A stretch of 64,000 nt of DNA, from positions 1-64,000 of the forward strand of contig CAZWJF010000001.1 of the NCBI GenBank assembly GCA_964634325.1, in the 5' to 3' direction. Below the pieces are notes generated by a model that ran no database searches, had not been told where the DNA came from, and saw only the letters and a list, made by a program, of their open reading frames with translations. A program made the translations under genes and the position numbers. Below, in pieces: positions 40,498 to 49,364 of the stretch; within the stretch, counting starts at the first letter, position 1, and each line of letters starts with the position of its first letter. This DNA comes from JAJXWB01 sp964634325. Its GTDB lineage: Bacteria; Pseudomonadota; Alphaproteobacteria; Rhizobiales; Beijerinckiaceae.

Positions 40498-41769
40498 ATG
40501 AACGAGATGAGTATGAAATCCGCGGGCTTCGGGCTCAACCCCGCGGACGAGCTCAACGACCTCCGCATGTCGGAAAAGGCCAAGCCGCTGTACGACCACG
40601 TGCGCAAGTTTCTGAAAGAGACCGTTGCGCCGATGCAGGTCGAATATGACGCGCTCGGCAAGGGCAAGACGGATCGCTGGAGCTTCGCGCCGGGTCAGCT
40701 CGAATGCCTGCAGAAGGCCAAGGACAAGGCGAAAGCCGAAGGCCTCTGGAACTTCTTCCTGCCTGACGCCGAGACGGGTGAGGGCCTGAGCAATCTCGAC
40801 TACGCCTTCATCGCCGCCGAGCTCGGCAAGTACCCGCTTGGCTCCGAAAGCATGAATTGTTCTGCGCCCGACACCGGCAATATGGAGGTGCTCGAACGCG
40901 TCGGAACCAAAGAACAGAAGGACAAGTGGCTTAAGCCTTTGCTGAACGGCGAAATCCGTTCGGCCTACGTGATGACGGAGCCGAACGTCGCCTCCTCCGA
41001 CGCCAAGAACATTTCGACGACCGCTGTGCTCGACGGCGACGAATGGGTGATCAACGGCGAGAAGTACTACATCTCCGGCGTCGGCGATCCGCGCTGCAAG
41101 ATCATGATCGTGATGGTCAAGACGAATCCGGACGCTCCGCCATCGAAGCAGCAGTCGCAGATCCTCGTGCCGAAAGATACGCCCGGGGTCGAGATCATCG
41201 GGCCGATGCACGTGTTCGGGCACGATCACGCCCCGCGCGGACACATGCACATGCGTTTCAACAATGTGCGCGTGCCGAAGTCCAACATGCTGCTGGGCGA
41301 GGGCAGGGGGTTCGAAATATCGCAGCTTCGGCTCGGGCCCGGACGCATCCATCATTGCATGCGCACGATCGGTAAGGCCGAGAAGGCGCTCGACCTCATG
41401 GTAGAGCGCGGCCTATCGCGCGAGGCGTTCGGCAAGAAGCTCGTTCATCTCGGCGGCAATCTGCAGATCATCGCGCAGGCGCGCTGCGAGATCGAAGCCA
41501 TGCGGCTGATGGTCCTGAAAGCCGCCAAAGCCATGGACGTGCTCGGCAACAAGGAGGCGCGGGTCTGGGTGTCGATGGTCAAGGCGATGGTGCCGGAGCG
41601 CGCATGCAAGATTATCGATCAGGCGATCCAGATGCATGGCGCAACGGGTATTTCGAACTGGACGCCGCTCGCCGAAATGTACACGGACGTGCGCCACCTG
41701 CGCTTTGCGGACGGTCCCGACGAGGTGCACTGGATGGTGGTCGGCCGCAACGAGGTGACCAACCGCTGA
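40498..41769 (+). CDS. Acyl-CoA dehydrogenase, ACAD10/11-like
   Basis: A 423-residue dehydrogenase of the ACAD10/11 type, recognised by MTEPNVASSDAKNISTTAVL, GHDHAPRGHMHMRFNNVRVP, and RFADGPDEVHWMVVGR at the C-terminus. Such enzymes act on long-chain, branched or hydroxylated acyl-CoAs; the specific substrate is unknown. GGGAGGAACAG before ATG 40498 is a strong ribosome binding site. It stands alone on its strand and is divergent from the adjacent large/small pair, with direct repeats in the shared promoter gap. Confidence 0.9.
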   Translation: MNEMSMKSAGFGLNPADELNDLRMSEKAKPLYDHVRKFLKETVAPMQVEYDALGKGKTDRWSFAPGQLECLQKAKDKAKAEGLWNFFLPDAETGEGLSNLDYAFIAAELGKYPLGSESMNCSAPDTGNMEVLERVGTKEQKDKWLKPLLNGEIRSAYVMTEPNVASSDAKNISTTAVLDGDEWVINGEKYYISGVGDPRCKIMIVMVKTNPDAPPSKQQSQILVPKDTPGVEIIGPMHVFGHDHAPRGHMHMRFNNVRVPKSNMLLGEGRGFEISQLRLGPGRIHHCMRTIGKAEKALDLMVERGLSREAFGKKLVHLGGNLQIIAQARCEIEAMRLMVLKAAKAMDVLGNKEARVWVSMVKAMVPERACKIIDQAIQMHGATGISNWTPLAEMYTDVRHLRFADGPDEVHWMVVGRNEVTNR

Positions 41770-41855
41770 ATGTGAGGGCCGCCGCCGGATCCTGGCGACG
41801 GCCTCATCCCGGCCATGTGACGGCCGTCAGACGTCGGCCTATCCATTCGCGCGCT

Positions 41856-42455
41856 TCAGGTTTCCGGAAAGCCGCCGGAGATCGCGAAGTGCGCGGTCGG
41901 ATTGCGCGGGTTGGGCGTTTCGCGCGCCTGAAGCGCTTCCGACAGCATGGCCTTGTCGCCGCGCCGGCCGAGCGCAATCGCCATCTCGACATGAAAATCG
42001 TCGGGAACATTCAGTTCCCGTCGCGCCTTTTCGAAGTCGATTCCAATCATGGCATGCGCCGGCCAACCGAGAATCGAGGCTTCGAGCGCGAGATAGGCCC
42101 AGGCGGCGCCGGCGTCTAGCGAATGCGATCGGGACGGGGCGTCCTTGTCTGCGCCAGGCGGCCTGATCAATTTACGCGAGACCAGAACCATCAGCACCGA
42201 AGCGTTCTTCGCCCACGTGCGGTTGCCGTCGTTGACGATCGACAGGAATTTTTCGAACTCCGGCGCGCCGCGCTTGGCGTAAAGAAAGCGCCAGGGTTGC
42301 GCATTGTAAGCGGACGGCGCCCAACGCGCGGCTTCGAAAATGCGATTGAGATCGGCGTCGGAAATTTCCTCGCCGGTGTAAGCGCGCGGCGACCAACGGT
42401 CGACAAAGAAAGGCGAGGCCGGATGGTCGGCCTTGCGCGGGTTCTGAAACGTCAT
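41856..42455 (-). CDS. Nitroreductase family protein
   Basis: A 199-residue FMN-dependent nitroreductase-fold protein: SPRAYTGEEISDADLNRIFEAARWAPSAYNAQPWRF at residues about 22-57 carries the flavin phosphate-binding Arg and the SxYNxQPWRF block. These enzymes use NAD(P)H to reduce nitro groups, quinones or enones. In this setting among acyl-CoA dehydrogenases it may be a general reductase, but the substrate is unknown. It lies downstream of, and 32 bases from, the next dehydrogenase gene on the same strand. Confidence 0.88.
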   Translation of the reverse strand: MTFQNPRKADHPASPFFVDRWSPRAYTGEEISDADLNRIFEAARWAPSAYNAQPWRFLYAKRGAPEFEKFLSIVNDGNRTWAKNASVLMVLVSRKLIRPPGADKDAPSRSHSLDAGAAWAYLALEASILGWPAHAMIGIDFEKARRELNVPDDFHVEMAIALGRRGDKAMLSEALQARETPNPRNPTAHFAISGGFPET

Positions 42456-42487
42456 GCGGGACCCGGATTTTGTTGCGAAACGGCGGC

Positions 42488-43735
42488 TCAGCGCCCCTTC
42501 GTCGGTATCTGATTGAACGGCGCGTCCTTGTCCACACGGATATCGCCGGGCAGGCCGAGCACGCGCTCAGCAATGATGTTGCGCATCACTTCGTCTGTGC
42601 CGCCGGCGATCCGCATGCCGATCGCGCTGTAGAGCATCTGATAGAGCTTGCCCTCCGCGCTTGCGTCATCGCGTGCGACCGCGCCCATAGGGCCCTGCAA
42701 CTCCAGGGCGTACATGGCGATGTCCTGCATCATCGGCGCCGCGACCAGCTTGCCGATGGAGTTCTCGGGCCCCGGACGTTCGCCGCGCGATAGCGCCGAG
42801 ATCGCGCGCCAGGCCGTATATTTCAAGCCATTGGCGCGCGCGGCCCAATGCGCAAGGCGCGCGCGCACGGCGGGATCGTCGATGGCGAGCGATCCGTCGG
42901 CAAGCTTCGCGCCCGACGCGAAGTCGAAGAATTCAGGCACTCCGGTGGCGAGCCGGGCGCCGATCGAGAAGCGCTCGTTCATCAGCGTCGTCAGCGACAC
43001 GTTCCAGCCGTCGTTCACCTTGCCCAGCCGTTGGCTGTCGGGAATGCGTACGTTGGTGAAATAGACCTCGTTGAAGCCGGAATGTCCGCTCGCCTGCTTG
43101 ATCGGCCGCACCTCGACGCCCGGGCTCCGCATGTCCAGAAAGAACATGGTGAGGCCCTTGTGCTTGGGCAGCGTCGGATCGGTGCGTGTGATGAGAATGC
43201 CGTAATCGGAAAAGTGCGCGCCGGTGGTCCAGATCTTCTGGCCGTTGATGATCCAGTCGTCGCCGTCCTTCTCGGCTTTCGTGCGCAGGCCGGCGAGGTC
43301 AGAGCCGCCGGCTGGTTCTGAGAAAAGCTGGCACCAGACCTCCTCGCCCGACGCGAGCGGCGGCAGATAACGACGCTTCTGGTCTTCGCTCGCGTAGGCC
43401 ATGACGGTCGGTCCGCACATGCCCTGACCGATCGCGAAGGGCTGCGACAGCGCGCCGTACTTGCCCTCTTCCTGATCCCAGATGACGCGCTGGATCGGCG
43501 TGGCGCTTCTGCCGCCATAATCCTTCGGCCACGTGAGGCAGGCCCATCCGCCGTCCGCCTTCTTCTTCTGCCACGCCTTTGCGGCGCGCAGAATCTGCGC
43601 CGTGCGCGCGTCGCGATCCTTGATTTCATCGGCGGCGGCGAGGTCGCGCATGAGATCGTCTGGACGGTTCGCCTCGATCCACTTGCGCGCGAGCGCGCGA
43701 AATTCAGCTTCCTGCGGGGTGTCGTCGAAGTTCAT
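42488..43735 (-). CDS. Acyl-CoA dehydrogenase, large-subunit type
   Basis: A 415-residue dehydrogenase with LFSEPAGGSDLAGL and INGQKIWTTGAHFSDY for FAD and substrate, a probable catalytic glutamate in LMNERFSIGAR, and the C-terminal GMRIAGGTDEVMRNIIAERVLGLP typical of PimC-like and steroid-type large subunits. The gene is followed by the nitroreductase gene and preceded on the same strand, after a palindromic repeat, by a smaller paralogue at 43884; these two make the second large/small pair of the district. Confidence 0.9.
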   Translation of the reverse strand: MNFDDTPQEAEFRALARKWIEANRPDDLMRDLAAADEIKDRDARTAQILRAAKAWQKKKADGGWACLTWPKDYGGRSATPIQRVIWDQEEGKYGALSQPFAIGQGMCGPTVMAYASEDQKRRYLPPLASGEEVWCQLFSEPAGGSDLAGLRTKAEKDGDDWIINGQKIWTTGAHFSDYGILITRTDPTLPKHKGLTMFFLDMRSPGVEVRPIKQASGHSGFNEVYFTNVRIPDSQRLGKVNDGWNVSLTTLMNERFSIGARLATGVPEFFDFASGAKLADGSLAIDDPAVRARLAHWAARANGLKYTAWRAISALSRGERPGPENSIGKLVAAPMMQDIAMYALELQGPMGAVARDDASAEGKLYQMLYSAIGMRIAGGTDEVMRNIIAERVLGLPGDIRVDKDAPFNQIPTKGR

Positions 43736-43784
43736 GTGAACCTCCCGGTTCTTCGGTCTTGCTTGTTGGCTTGTATTCTTTCCG

Positions 43785-43873
43785 CGTCATGCCCGGCCTC
43801 GCGCCGTGCATTCACGCCGAGTCGCTTCGCAGTCGCCTGGCGTGGATGGTCGGGACACGCCCGGCCATGACGG
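43785..43873. repeat. Palindromic repeat of the CGTCATGCCCGGC type
   Basis: The left arm CGTCATGCCCGGCCTCG is mirrored by a right arm CGCCCGGCCATGACGG, the outer ends of a 90-base element filling most of the gap between two dehydrogenase genes. This class of palindromes is scattered through many Bradyrhizobium-like genomes; its function is unknown. It differs from the repeats at 38033 and 49365. Confidence 0.65.
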
Positions 43874-43883
43874 CGCGCGCGCC

Positions 43884-44987
43884 TCACGCAGCTGCGTTGC
43901 GCTTGCGCATCTCGTCGATCAGCCGGTTTTCCCACATGGTCTGGGAGCCGAGCGTCAACGCCAGCAGGTTCGAGCGGCGGTAATACAGATGGCAGTCGAA
44001 CTCCCACGTGAAGCCCATGCCGCCGTGCACCTGGTTGTTGTTCTTGGCGCAGAGCTGGTAGGCCTGCGTCGCCGACACGCGCGCATTGGCGGCGGCTTCC
44101 GGCAGTTCGCCCGAATCCGTCGAGAGCGCCCAGGCGCCGTAATAGGCGTTGGAGCGCGCCAACGTCGCCGCGACATACATGTCGGCGAGCATGTGCTTGA
44201 CCGCCTGGAACGAACCGATCGGGCGGCCGAAAGCGATGCGGTCGAGCGCGTAATCGCGACCCATTTCGAGCGCGCGGTCTGCGCCGCCGATCTGCTCGAA
44301 GGCGATCAGCACGGCGGCGCGATCGAGAACTTTGTCCACGTACGCCCATGCGTCCGCTGGCGAGCCGAGCGGTTCGGCCGCCGCCTTGTCGAAGACGATC
44401 CGGGCGTGGTTGCGCGAAGGATCGACTGTCTCGATCATGTCGCGCTTTACACCAGCGCTATCGAGTTCGACGAGGAACAACCCCTCGCGTGCGACGACGA
44501 TCGCGAAGTCGGCGATCCCGCCGTCCGGCACCAACGTCTTGGTTCCCGATAGCTTGCCGCCTGCGGCCGTCGTCTTGATCGATTGCGGCGTCGGGTCGCC
44601 GGCGCCCTCGACCAGCGCCAGCGCGCCGATCGCTTCGCCCGCGGCGATCTTCGGCAACCATGTCGCTTTCTGGGCGTCCGAGCCCGCAAGCATCAGCAGT
44701 TCAGCGGCGAGATAGACCGTCGACGAATAGGGCGCAGGCGCGAGCGCGCGGCCGATCTCCTCGGCGATGACGCACAATTCGAGATGACCTGCGCCGGCGC
44801 CGCCGTATTCTTCAGGGATCGCGACGCCAATCAGGCCGAGATCGGCGAGCCCCTTCCACAAGGCGCGATCGTAAGCATCCTTGCCTTCGAGAATCGCGCG
44901 GACGTGCTTGGGCGTACAGTTCTCGCTGAGAAAGCGTCGCGCCTCGTCGCGCAACTGCTTCTGCTCGTCGGAGAAGTCGAAATTCAT
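43884..44987 (-). CDS. Acyl-CoA dehydrogenase, small-subunit type
   Basis: A 367-residue acyl-CoA dehydrogenase-fold protein with MNFDFSDEQKQLRDEARRFL at the start, RIAFGRPIGSFQAVKHMLADM, and HGGMGFTWEFDCHLYYRRS near the end. The aligned catalytic-helix position has Ala instead of Glu, which suits the non-catalytic partner of a large/small heteromer with the product of the gene at 42488. ATG 44987 is preceded by GGGAGG. The gene is divergent from the TetR regulator and its promoter lies next to the TetR palindrome, so it is the first candidate for regulation. Confidence 0.85.
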   Translation of the reverse strand: MNFDFSDEQKQLRDEARRFLSENCTPKHVRAILEGKDAYDRALWKGLADLGLIGVAIPEEYGGAGAGHLELCVIAEEIGRALAPAPYSSTVYLAAELLMLAGSDAQKATWLPKIAAGEAIGALALVEGAGDPTPQSIKTTAAGGKLSGTKTLVPDGGIADFAIVVAREGLFLVELDSAGVKRDMIETVDPSRNHARIVFDKAAAEPLGSPADAWAYVDKVLDRAAVLIAFEQIGGADRALEMGRDYALDRIAFGRPIGSFQAVKHMLADMYVAATLARSNAYYGAWALSTDSGELPEAAANARVSATQAYQLCAKNNNQVHGGMGFTWEFDCHLYYRRSNLLALTLGSQTMWENRLIDEMRKRNAAA

Positions 44988-45068
44988 GAAGCCGCCTCCC
45001 TCGCGCTCGCGCGCGCACCGCGCCCTTTCACGGGGCGCTTTTTCAAAAGCAAACCCCATTGCAGGCTC

Positions 45069-45084
45069 TTAGTCAATCGACTAA
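45069..45084. promoter_or_regulatory. Perfect palindrome in the TetR/dehydrogenase divergent gap
   Basis: TTAGTC (45069-45074) and GACTAA (45079-45084) are perfect inverted arms around AATC, in the 142-base gap between the leftward dehydrogenase operon and the tetR gene. Length, spacing and position suit the operator of a TetR dimer that represses both itself and the divergent genes. No second copy was noticed elsewhere in the window. Confidence 0.6.
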
Positions 45085-45129
45085 TTAATTGAGAAAGGCT
45101 CCGGAGAGAGCTCGCAAGGAGCGGGAAAT

Positions 45130-45765
45130 ATGGCGGGGAGCGCGGAAGCCCTCAATGCGCGGGCGCCGAACACCAAAGATCGGCTGATTTCCGCCGCGCG
45201 CGAGATCATGACCGAACGCAACGCTGTCGAATTTTCGTTGCAGGACGTGGCGGCGCGATCAGGCCTCAATTCAGCGCTGGTCAAATATCATTTCGGCAAC
45301 AAGGATGGGCTGTTGCTCGCGATCCTCGAACGCGACGCCGAACTCTCCTTGAAGCAGGTCGAAAAGCTCGTGGCGCGCGACCTGCCGGCGACACAGAAGC
45401 TGCGGATGCATATTTCCGGCATCATCGACACCTATTTTCGCAAGCCCTACATGAATCGTCTGGTTCACCTGATGATTCACGAGCGCGCCGACGAGGTGTC
45501 GATGCAAGCGCTGCGTTTCTTCGTCGAGCCGCTCGCCGGATTCCAGCGACAGATTCTGGAGCAGGGCGTCAAGAGCGGCGAGTTCAAGGAAGTCGATCCC
45601 GGATTTTTCTACCACGCTGTCGGCAGCGCTTGCGACGCGCTGTTCCGGTGGCATCCGGAATCCCGGCGTATCTGGGGCGTGGCGACGATCAACGACGCGC
45701 AGCGCAGACGCTACGCGGATTTCGTGGTCGACCTCGTGCTCAACGGGCTCGTCAAGCGCGACTGA
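45130..45765 (+). CDS. TetR-family transcriptional regulator
   Basis: A 211-residue regulator with a TetR N-terminal DNA-binding domain: helix-turn-helix FSLQDVAARSGLNSALVKYHF (36-56) followed by GNKDGLLLAIL. The C-terminal domain is of the type that binds acyl-CoA or similar ligands (LVHLMIHERADEVSMQALRFFVEPL). AGGAGCGG precedes ATG 45130. It is divergent from the large/small dehydrogenase genes, and is followed 22 bases later by the acyl-CoA synthetase, so it is the likely switch of the acyl-CoA catabolic genes, with an acyl-CoA as inducer. Confidence 0.9.
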   Translation: MAGSAEALNARAPNTKDRLISAAREIMTERNAVEFSLQDVAARSGLNSALVKYHFGNKDGLLLAILERDAELSLKQVEKLVARDLPATQKLRMHISGIIDTYFRKPYMNRLVHLMIHERADEVSMQALRFFVEPLAGFQRQILEQGVKSGEFKEVDPGFFYHAVGSACDALFRWHPESRRIWGVATINDAQRRRYADFVVDLVLNGLVKRD

Positions 45766-45787
45766 CAATCAAGACAAGGAAACGCTC

Positions 45788-47326
45788 ATGTACCACCCCT
45801 ATCATCACGCGCGCGCCATGCCGGACAAGCCGGCCGTAATCATGGCTGGCTCTGGCGAGATCATCAGCTATGCGCAGCTCGATGCGCGTTCCAATCAAGG
45901 CGCCAACCTGTTTCGGTCACTCGGCCTGAAGCGCGGCGATTCCATCGCGCTTTTCCTTGAAAATCATCCGCGCTATTTCGAAATATGCTGGGCCGCGCAG
46001 CGCGCCGGTCTCTACTACACCTGCATTTCCTCCGCGCTGACGGCGAGCGAGGTGGAATACATCGTGCGCGACTGCGGCGCGAAACTGTTCATCACGTCGA
46101 AGGCGAAGGCGGGCGAGGCGGAAAAGCTCGCGACGCAGATCGCCGAACTCAAGCTCTATTCGCTGGACGGGGCCTGGGGACCCTTTGCGGATTTCGAGGC
46201 TGATCGGGAGAAGATGCCCGATACGCCGATCGCCGACGAGGCGCCGGGCGTCGACATGCTCTATTCGTCCGGCACAACTGGGCGGCCGAAGGGCGTGCGA
46301 GTCGAGCTCAAGGACGAGCCGATCGATGCGGCGAATTCTTTGGTGCAGCTTGCCGCGGGGTTGTTCGGGTTCAACAAGGACACCGTCTATCTCTCGCCTG
46401 CGCCGCTCTACCATGCCGCGCCCTTGCGCTGGTGCATGACGACGATGCGGCTTGGCGGCACTGTGGTCGTGATGGAGAAGTTCGATCCCGAGCGCGCGTT
46501 GGCGTTGATCGAGAAATACAAGGTCACCGCCTCGCAATGGGTGCCGACGCATTTCGTGCGCATGCTCAAACTGCCCGAAGACGTGCGCAAGAAATACGAT
46601 CTGTCGTCGCTCAATTGTGCAATCCATGCGGCGGCGCCATGCCCGGTGCAAACCAAGCACGCGATGATCGAATGGTGGGGACCCGTGCTGAAAGAATATT
46701 ACGCGGGCAGCGAGGGCAACGGCTTCTGCTACATTTCGTCGGAGGAATGGCTGAAGAAGCCGGGCTCCGTCGGCACCGCGAAGATCGGCGTCTTGAAAAT
46801 CTGCGACGAGAACAGCGACGAGGTCGCAACAGGATCCGACGGCACGGTCTATTTCGCCGACGGGACGCCGTTCGAGTATCACAACGATCCAGAGAAGACC
46901 GCGCAGTCGAAGAACAAGCATGGCTGGACGACGCTTGGCGACGTCGGTCATGTCGACGCGGACGGTTATCTGTTTCTGACCGACCGCAAGGCCTTCATGA
47001 TCATTTCGGGCGGCGTAAACATTTATCCGCAGGAGCTCGAAAATCTGCTCGTCACCCACCCCAAGGTGGCGGACGCCGCCGTCGTCGGCGCGCCCGACGA
47101 GGAGATGGGCGAGAAAGTCGTGGCGGTCATCCAGCCGATGAACTGGGCCGACGCCGGCGACGCTCTGCGCAGCGAACTGATGGCGTTTGCGCGCGCGAAC
47201 ATTTCGCACGTGAAGGCGCCGAAACAGATCGACTTCATGGAGGAGCTTCCGCGCCACCAGACCGGCAAGCTCTACAAGCGGCTCGTGCGCGACGCTTATT
47301 GGGGGAAGAAGTCGACGATCGTGTGA
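45788..47326 (+). CDS. Acyl-CoA synthetase (AMP-forming)
   Basis: A 512-residue acid-CoA ligase with the AMP-binding P-loop YSSGTTGRPKGV (159-170), the adenine-binding YYAGSEGNG, the hinge region TDRKAFMIISGGVNIYPQE, and a C-terminal HQTGKLYKR whose Lys in GKLYKR matches the catalytic adenylation lysine. It activates a carboxylic acid to its CoA thioester with ATP. Following tetR and facing the SDR gene, it is the likely entry step for the substrate degraded by the dehydrogenases here. The carboxylic acid is not identified. CAAGGAAACGCTC is a good ribosome binding site. Confidence 0.92.
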   Translation: MYHPYHHARAMPDKPAVIMAGSGEIISYAQLDARSNQGANLFRSLGLKRGDSIALFLENHPRYFEICWAAQRAGLYYTCISSALTASEVEYIVRDCGAKLFITSKAKAGEAEKLATQIAELKLYSLDGAWGPFADFEADREKMPDTPIADEAPGVDMLYSSGTTGRPKGVRVELKDEPIDAANSLVQLAAGLFGFNKDTVYLSPAPLYHAAPLRWCMTTMRLGGTVVVMEKFDPERALALIEKYKVTASQWVPTHFVRMLKLPEDVRKKYDLSSLNCAIHAAAPCPVQTKHAMIEWWGPVLKEYYAGSEGNGFCYISSEEWLKKPGSVGTAKIGVLKICDENSDEVATGSDGTVYFADGTPFEYHNDPEKTAQSKNKHGWTTLGDVGHVDADGYLFLTDRKAFMIISGGVNIYPQELENLLVTHPKVADAAVVGAPDEEMGEKVVAVIQPMNWADAGDALRSELMAFARANISHVKAPKQIDFMEELPRHQTGKLYKRLVRDAYWGKKSTIV

Positions 47327-47334
47327 TGCGCGTT

Positions 47335-47363
47335 CCCTCTCCCCGCGTCGTGCGGGGAGAGGG
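47335..47363. terminator. Bidirectional hairpin between convergent genes
   Basis: CCCTCTCCCCGC and GCGGGGAGAGGG form a perfect 12-base stem with a GTCGT loop in the 44 bases between the convergent acyl-CoA synthetase and SDR genes. A T-tract is lacking, so it is either a bidirectional terminator of the weak kind or one of the common CTCTCCCCGC intergenic repeats of alphaproteobacteria. Confidence 0.6.
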
Positions 47364-47370
47364 GGAGACG

Positions 47371-48138
47371 CTACGATGCGATCGTCACGCCCCCGTCTGC
47401 TACTACAATCTGGCCGGTCATGAAGGCCGCCGCCTTCGAGGCGAGAAAAGCGACGACGCCGCCAATCTCGTCCGGCTCGCCGATGCGGCGCAGCGGGCTC
47501 GTGCGCGTGCGCTTTTCGAGGAAGTCGGGATTCTCCCACAAGGCGCGGGCGAAGTCGGTCTTCACGAGACCAGGCGCAATGCAATTGGCGCGTACGTTCT
47601 TCGGGCCCCATTCCACCGCGAGATTTCGTGCGAGCGCGAAGTCAGCGGCCTTGGAGATGCCGTAGATGCCGAGCGTATCGGTGCCGCGGATGCCGCCGAT
47701 CGACGAGACGATGATGATGGAGCCGCCGCCCTGCGCAGCCATCTGCGGCGCGACGAGATTGGCGAGCCAGATGTTGCTCTTGACGTTCGCGCCCATCACC
47801 TTGTCGAAAGCCTCGTCGGGCAGGCTCGCCAGCGGTCCATAGACCGGATTGACGGCTGCGTTGCACACGAGCGTGTCGATTCGTCCCCAGGCGTCGAGCG
47901 TTCCCTTTACGAGTGCCTCGACCTCGTTCTTGCGCGAGATGTTGCAGGGAATGACGATCGCTTCGCCACCCTTCGCGCGGATGCCGGCGGCGACCTCTTC
48001 ACAAGCGTCCGCCTTTCGCGATGAAACGACGACTCTCGCCCCCATCTGCGCCATGATCTCGGCGGCCGATCTCCCGATGCCGCGGGAAGAACCGGTGACG
48101 ACGGCGACCTGGCCTGTGAGATCGAAGGGGTTGCTCAT
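47371..48138 (-). CDS. Short-chain dehydrogenase/reductase
   Basis: A 255-residue classical SDR with TGSSRGIG (15-22), CNAAV (92-96), a Ser pair in IVSSIGG, YGISK with Tyr159 and Lys163, and the C-terminal GQIVVADGG. The Arg after the first loop and RK41-42 point to NADP or NAD binding without a clear preference. It may oxidise a 3-hydroxyacyl-CoA or a cyclic alcohol intermediate of the local pathway. Its leader is overlapped by the terminator of the upstream dehydrogenase gene. Confidence 0.9.
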   Translation of the reverse strand: MSNPFDLTGQVAVVTGSSRGIGRSAAEIMAQMGARVVVSSRKADACEEVAAGIRAKGGEAIVIPCNISRKNEVEALVKGTLDAWGRIDTLVCNAAVNPVYGPLASLPDEAFDKVMGANVKSNIWLANLVAPQMAAQGGGSIIIVSSIGGIRGTDTLGIYGISKAADFALARNLAVEWGPKNVRANCIAPGLVKTDFARALWENPDFLEKRTRTSPLRRIGEPDEIGGVVAFLASKAAAFMTGQIVVADGGVTIAS

Positions 48139-48147
48139 GATGGCTCC

Positions 48148-48176
48148 AAAAGAAAAGGCCGGGCGTCGCCCGGCCT
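48148..48176 (-). terminator. Rho-independent terminator after the 48193 dehydrogenase gene
   Basis: On the minus strand AGGCCGGGC, a GAC loop and GCCCGGCCT form a nine-base stem followed by TTTTCTTTT, a classic Rho-independent terminator. It lies 16 bases after the stop of the dehydrogenase gene and its T-run ends just 10 bases before the SDR start codon, within the SDR leader. Confidence 0.85.
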
Positions 48177-48192
48177 CGTCATATGCTGTCGC

Positions 48193-49341
48193 TCAGGCCG
48201 CGATCAGGCCGCCCATGTCGGCCAGGCGCGCCAGGTGGAACTCCACGTCGCCGAACATCATGTCGATCATGGTGTTGCGCTTGAAGAAATGGCCGACCGC
48301 CAGTTCGTAGGTGACGCCGACGCCGCCATGCAATTGCACGGACTGCTGGCCGACGAAACGGACAGATTTTCCGACCTGCACCTTGGCGGCGGACATGGCG
48401 CGCGCACGTTCCTTCGCGTCGTTTTCGGACGCCATCATCGTCGCATACATCGTGATGGAACGCGCCTGTTCGACGAAGACGAACATTTCCACCGCGCGGT
48501 GCTGAAGCGCCTGGAACGAGCCGATCGTGACGCCAAACTGCTTGCGCGTCTTCAGGTATTCGACAGTCTGCTTGTGCGATTCCGCCATCGCGCCGACCGC
48601 TTGCGCGCAGAGCGCAGCAATCGCCTCGTCGGTCACGCGCTCGATCGCCGGCAGCGCCTTGCCCGGCTCGCCGAGCACGTGGCCGGCTTCGACCTTCACG
48701 TCGGCGAAGGAGATTTCCGCCGATCGCGTCGCGTCCTGATTCCAGTAGCCGCGGCGCGATACGCCGGGCGCTTTGGCGTCGACGAGGAAGAGGCCGATGC
48801 CGTCGCGATCGCGTGGGCCGCCGGAGACGCGCGCCGACACGATCAGGTAGTCGGCCGCGTCGCCGTTGAGAACGAGCGACTTTTCGCCGTTCAGCACATA
48901 TCCGTCGCCATCCTTCCTCGCGCTCGCAGCGACATGGGCGAGATTGTACCGCGCCGGACGTTCGTGATGCGCGAAGGCGAAGAGCTTTTCGCCGCCTGCG
49001 ATCATCGGCGCGAAGGTTGCGCGCTGTTCGTCGCTCGCGGCGTGGCGTAGCAGGCCGCCGGAAAGAACGACAGTCGCGAGGTAAGGCTCGACGGCGAGCG
49101 CCTTGCCGAGCGATTCCATGACGATCATGGTTTCCACCGGGCCGCCGCCGAAGCCGCCGTCAGCCTCCGCGAAAGGCAGGGCGAGAAGGCCGAGTTCGGC
49201 GAACTGCGCCCAGATCTCGGGCGAGAAACCGTGTTCGCCCTTCAGATATTTCTTGCGCGCCTCGAAGTCGTACTTGTCGGCGACCAGACGGTCGACCGAA
49301 TCCTTGAGCATGCGCTGTTCTTCGGAGAGATCGAAATCCAT
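48193..49341 (-). CDS. Acyl-CoA dehydrogenase, small-subunit type
   Basis: A 382-residue acyl-CoA dehydrogenase-fold protein starting MDFDLSEEQRMLKDSVDRLV, with QFGVTIGSFQALQHRAVEMF and the C-terminal LHGGVGVTYELAVGHFFKR. The catalytic-helix position (LCAQAVGAM) lacks a glutamate, so it is likely the non-catalytic half of the pair with the 400-residue protein encoded upstream at 49468. A palindromic repeat separates the two genes. Its own transcript ends at the terminator at 48148-48176. Confidence 0.85.
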   Translation of the reverse strand: MDFDLSEEQRMLKDSVDRLVADKYDFEARKKYLKGEHGFSPEIWAQFAELGLLALPFAEADGGFGGGPVETMIVMESLGKALAVEPYLATVVLSGGLLRHAASDEQRATFAPMIAGGEKLFAFAHHERPARYNLAHVAASARKDGDGYVLNGEKSLVLNGDAADYLIVSARVSGGPRDRDGIGLFLVDAKAPGVSRRGYWNQDATRSAEISFADVKVEAGHVLGEPGKALPAIERVTDEAIAALCAQAVGAMAESHKQTVEYLKTRKQFGVTIGSFQALQHRAVEMFVFVEQARSITMYATMMASENDAKERARAMSAAKVQVGKSVRFVGQQSVQLHGGVGVTYELAVGHFFKRNTMIDMMFGDVEFHLARLADMGGLIAA

Positions 49342-49364
49342 TTTCTTCAGCCTCTATTTTCAAT

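Noticed and set aside
47327..47370. A small gene between the synthetase and SDR genes
   Set aside because: The gap is a perfect hairpin and holds no start codon with a ribosome binding site.
45917..47611. Leftward 564-codon frame
   Set aside because: Antisense to the acyl-CoA synthetase, which has all AMP-binding motifs.
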